Below, one piece after another: positions 63,872-64,000 of a DNA stretch of 64,000 bases. Source of the DNA: CAIWHR01 sp963843595. Its GTDB lineage: Bacteria; Pseudomonadota; Gammaproteobacteria; Burkholderiales; Casimicrobiaceae. Location: NCBI GenBank assembly GCA_963843595.1, contig CAWJLG010000008.1, forward strand, positions 186,001 through 250,000. The letters are read 5' to 3'. A program made the translations under genes and the position numbers. Numbering within the stretch: the first letter of the stretch is position 1; every line of letters begins with the position of its first letter. A model generated the notes under the pieces. That model saw only the letters and a list, made by a program, of their open reading frames with translations, made no database searches and was not told the DNA's origin.

Positions 63872-64000
63872 ATGACCGCCTGGCTGCCGGACGCGCCGTG
63901 GTACGTCCTGGCCGCCCTCCCCTTCGTCGTTTTCGCCGCCTACACGATGTTCGGCGCGACCGGCTTCGGCTCGTCGATCATTGCGGTGCCGGCGATTGCG
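63872..64000 (+). CDS. TauE/SafE family permease, N-terminal part (cut by window edge)
   Basis: The first 43 codons are present: MTAWLPDAPWYVLAALPFVV, then FAAYTMFGATGFGSSIIAVP and AIA. The GATGFGSSIIAVP motif at the start of the first helix pair is typical of the sulfite exporter TauE/SafE family (DUF81), membrane transporters for sulfur compounds or organic anions. An ATG at 63858 gives only five codons, so the ATG at 63872 is used. The rest lies outside the window. Confidence 0.85.
   Translation, partial: MTAWLPDAPWYVLAALPFVVFAAYTMFGATGFGSSIIAVPAIA

Overview
The window is a high-GC, gene-dense stretch of a bacterial chromosome. Its gene content and local orders (torF-glnK-amtB, dat-DUF493-lipB-lipA, rpe-gph-trpE, trpG-trpD-trpC, thiS-thiG-trmB, ubiK-comM) point to a betaproteobacterium, most likely Burkholderiales or a close relative. 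This taxonomic call is inferred from family resemblance and synteny, not from an rRNA gene. No phage, insertion sequence, CRISPR array or rRNA operon is visible. One tRNA gene is present.

Layout. 1-4150: tail of ychF, a LEA14-like lipoprotein, dapF-DUF484-xerC, then a convergent DinB-family gene with a possible coupled leader ORF. 4115-7214: a nitrogen-control unit (torF-like porin, glnK, amtB) with a sigma-54 promoter, two NtrC-type sites and an intrinsic terminator. 7333-9740: ubiK, comM, yqaA. 9873-18468: a very large FAD/Fe-S oxidoreductase, a HIT protein, an unknown conserved protein, a DUF255 thioredoxin-fold protein and a small cytochrome c. 18486-24578: tandem glycine riboswitch controlling gcvT-gcvH-gcvP-dadA. 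24660-32254: DUF5648-like secreted protein, a decayed DUF4440 gene, D-Ala-D-Ala carboxypeptidase, D-amino acid aminotransferase, flavin reductase, cyclopropane synthase, DUF493, lipB, lipA. 32719-37622: DUF5666/DUF5648 secreted protein, mltA, apaG, rpe, gph. 37619-44826: trp genes, with trpE separated from trpGDC by an antisense TPR-glycosyltransferase gene. 44951-50010: a ugp-type ABC importer whose last gene is an endonuclease/exonuclease/phosphatase-fold enzyme. 50107-55654: surface-glycan-type glycosyltransferases and a methyltransferase. 55699-58148: trmB, a small exported protein, thiG, thiS. 58289-61255: ECF sigma/anti-sigma pair divergent from a tiny exported peptide and a Tat-exported caspase-like protease. 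61438-64000: large CoA-transferase, tRNA-Met and the start of a TauE/SafE permease.

Themes. Glycine metabolism and lipoylation fit together: GcvH needs lipoate, and lipB/lipA lie about 10 kb away. D-amino acid and peptidoglycan functions cluster as well (dadA, dat, the PBP5-type carboxypeptidase, mltA).

Caution. Six long genes (the FAD/Fe-S oxidase, dacA/C, the DUF5666 protein, trpE, the EEP enzyme and the triple glycosyltransferase) each break by exactly one extra base, usually beside a short G or C run. Such uniformity in unrelated genes, including trpE, suggests residual sequencing insertions rather than real pseudogenes. The DUF4440 remnant at 25864-26200 is different and looks truly decayed.
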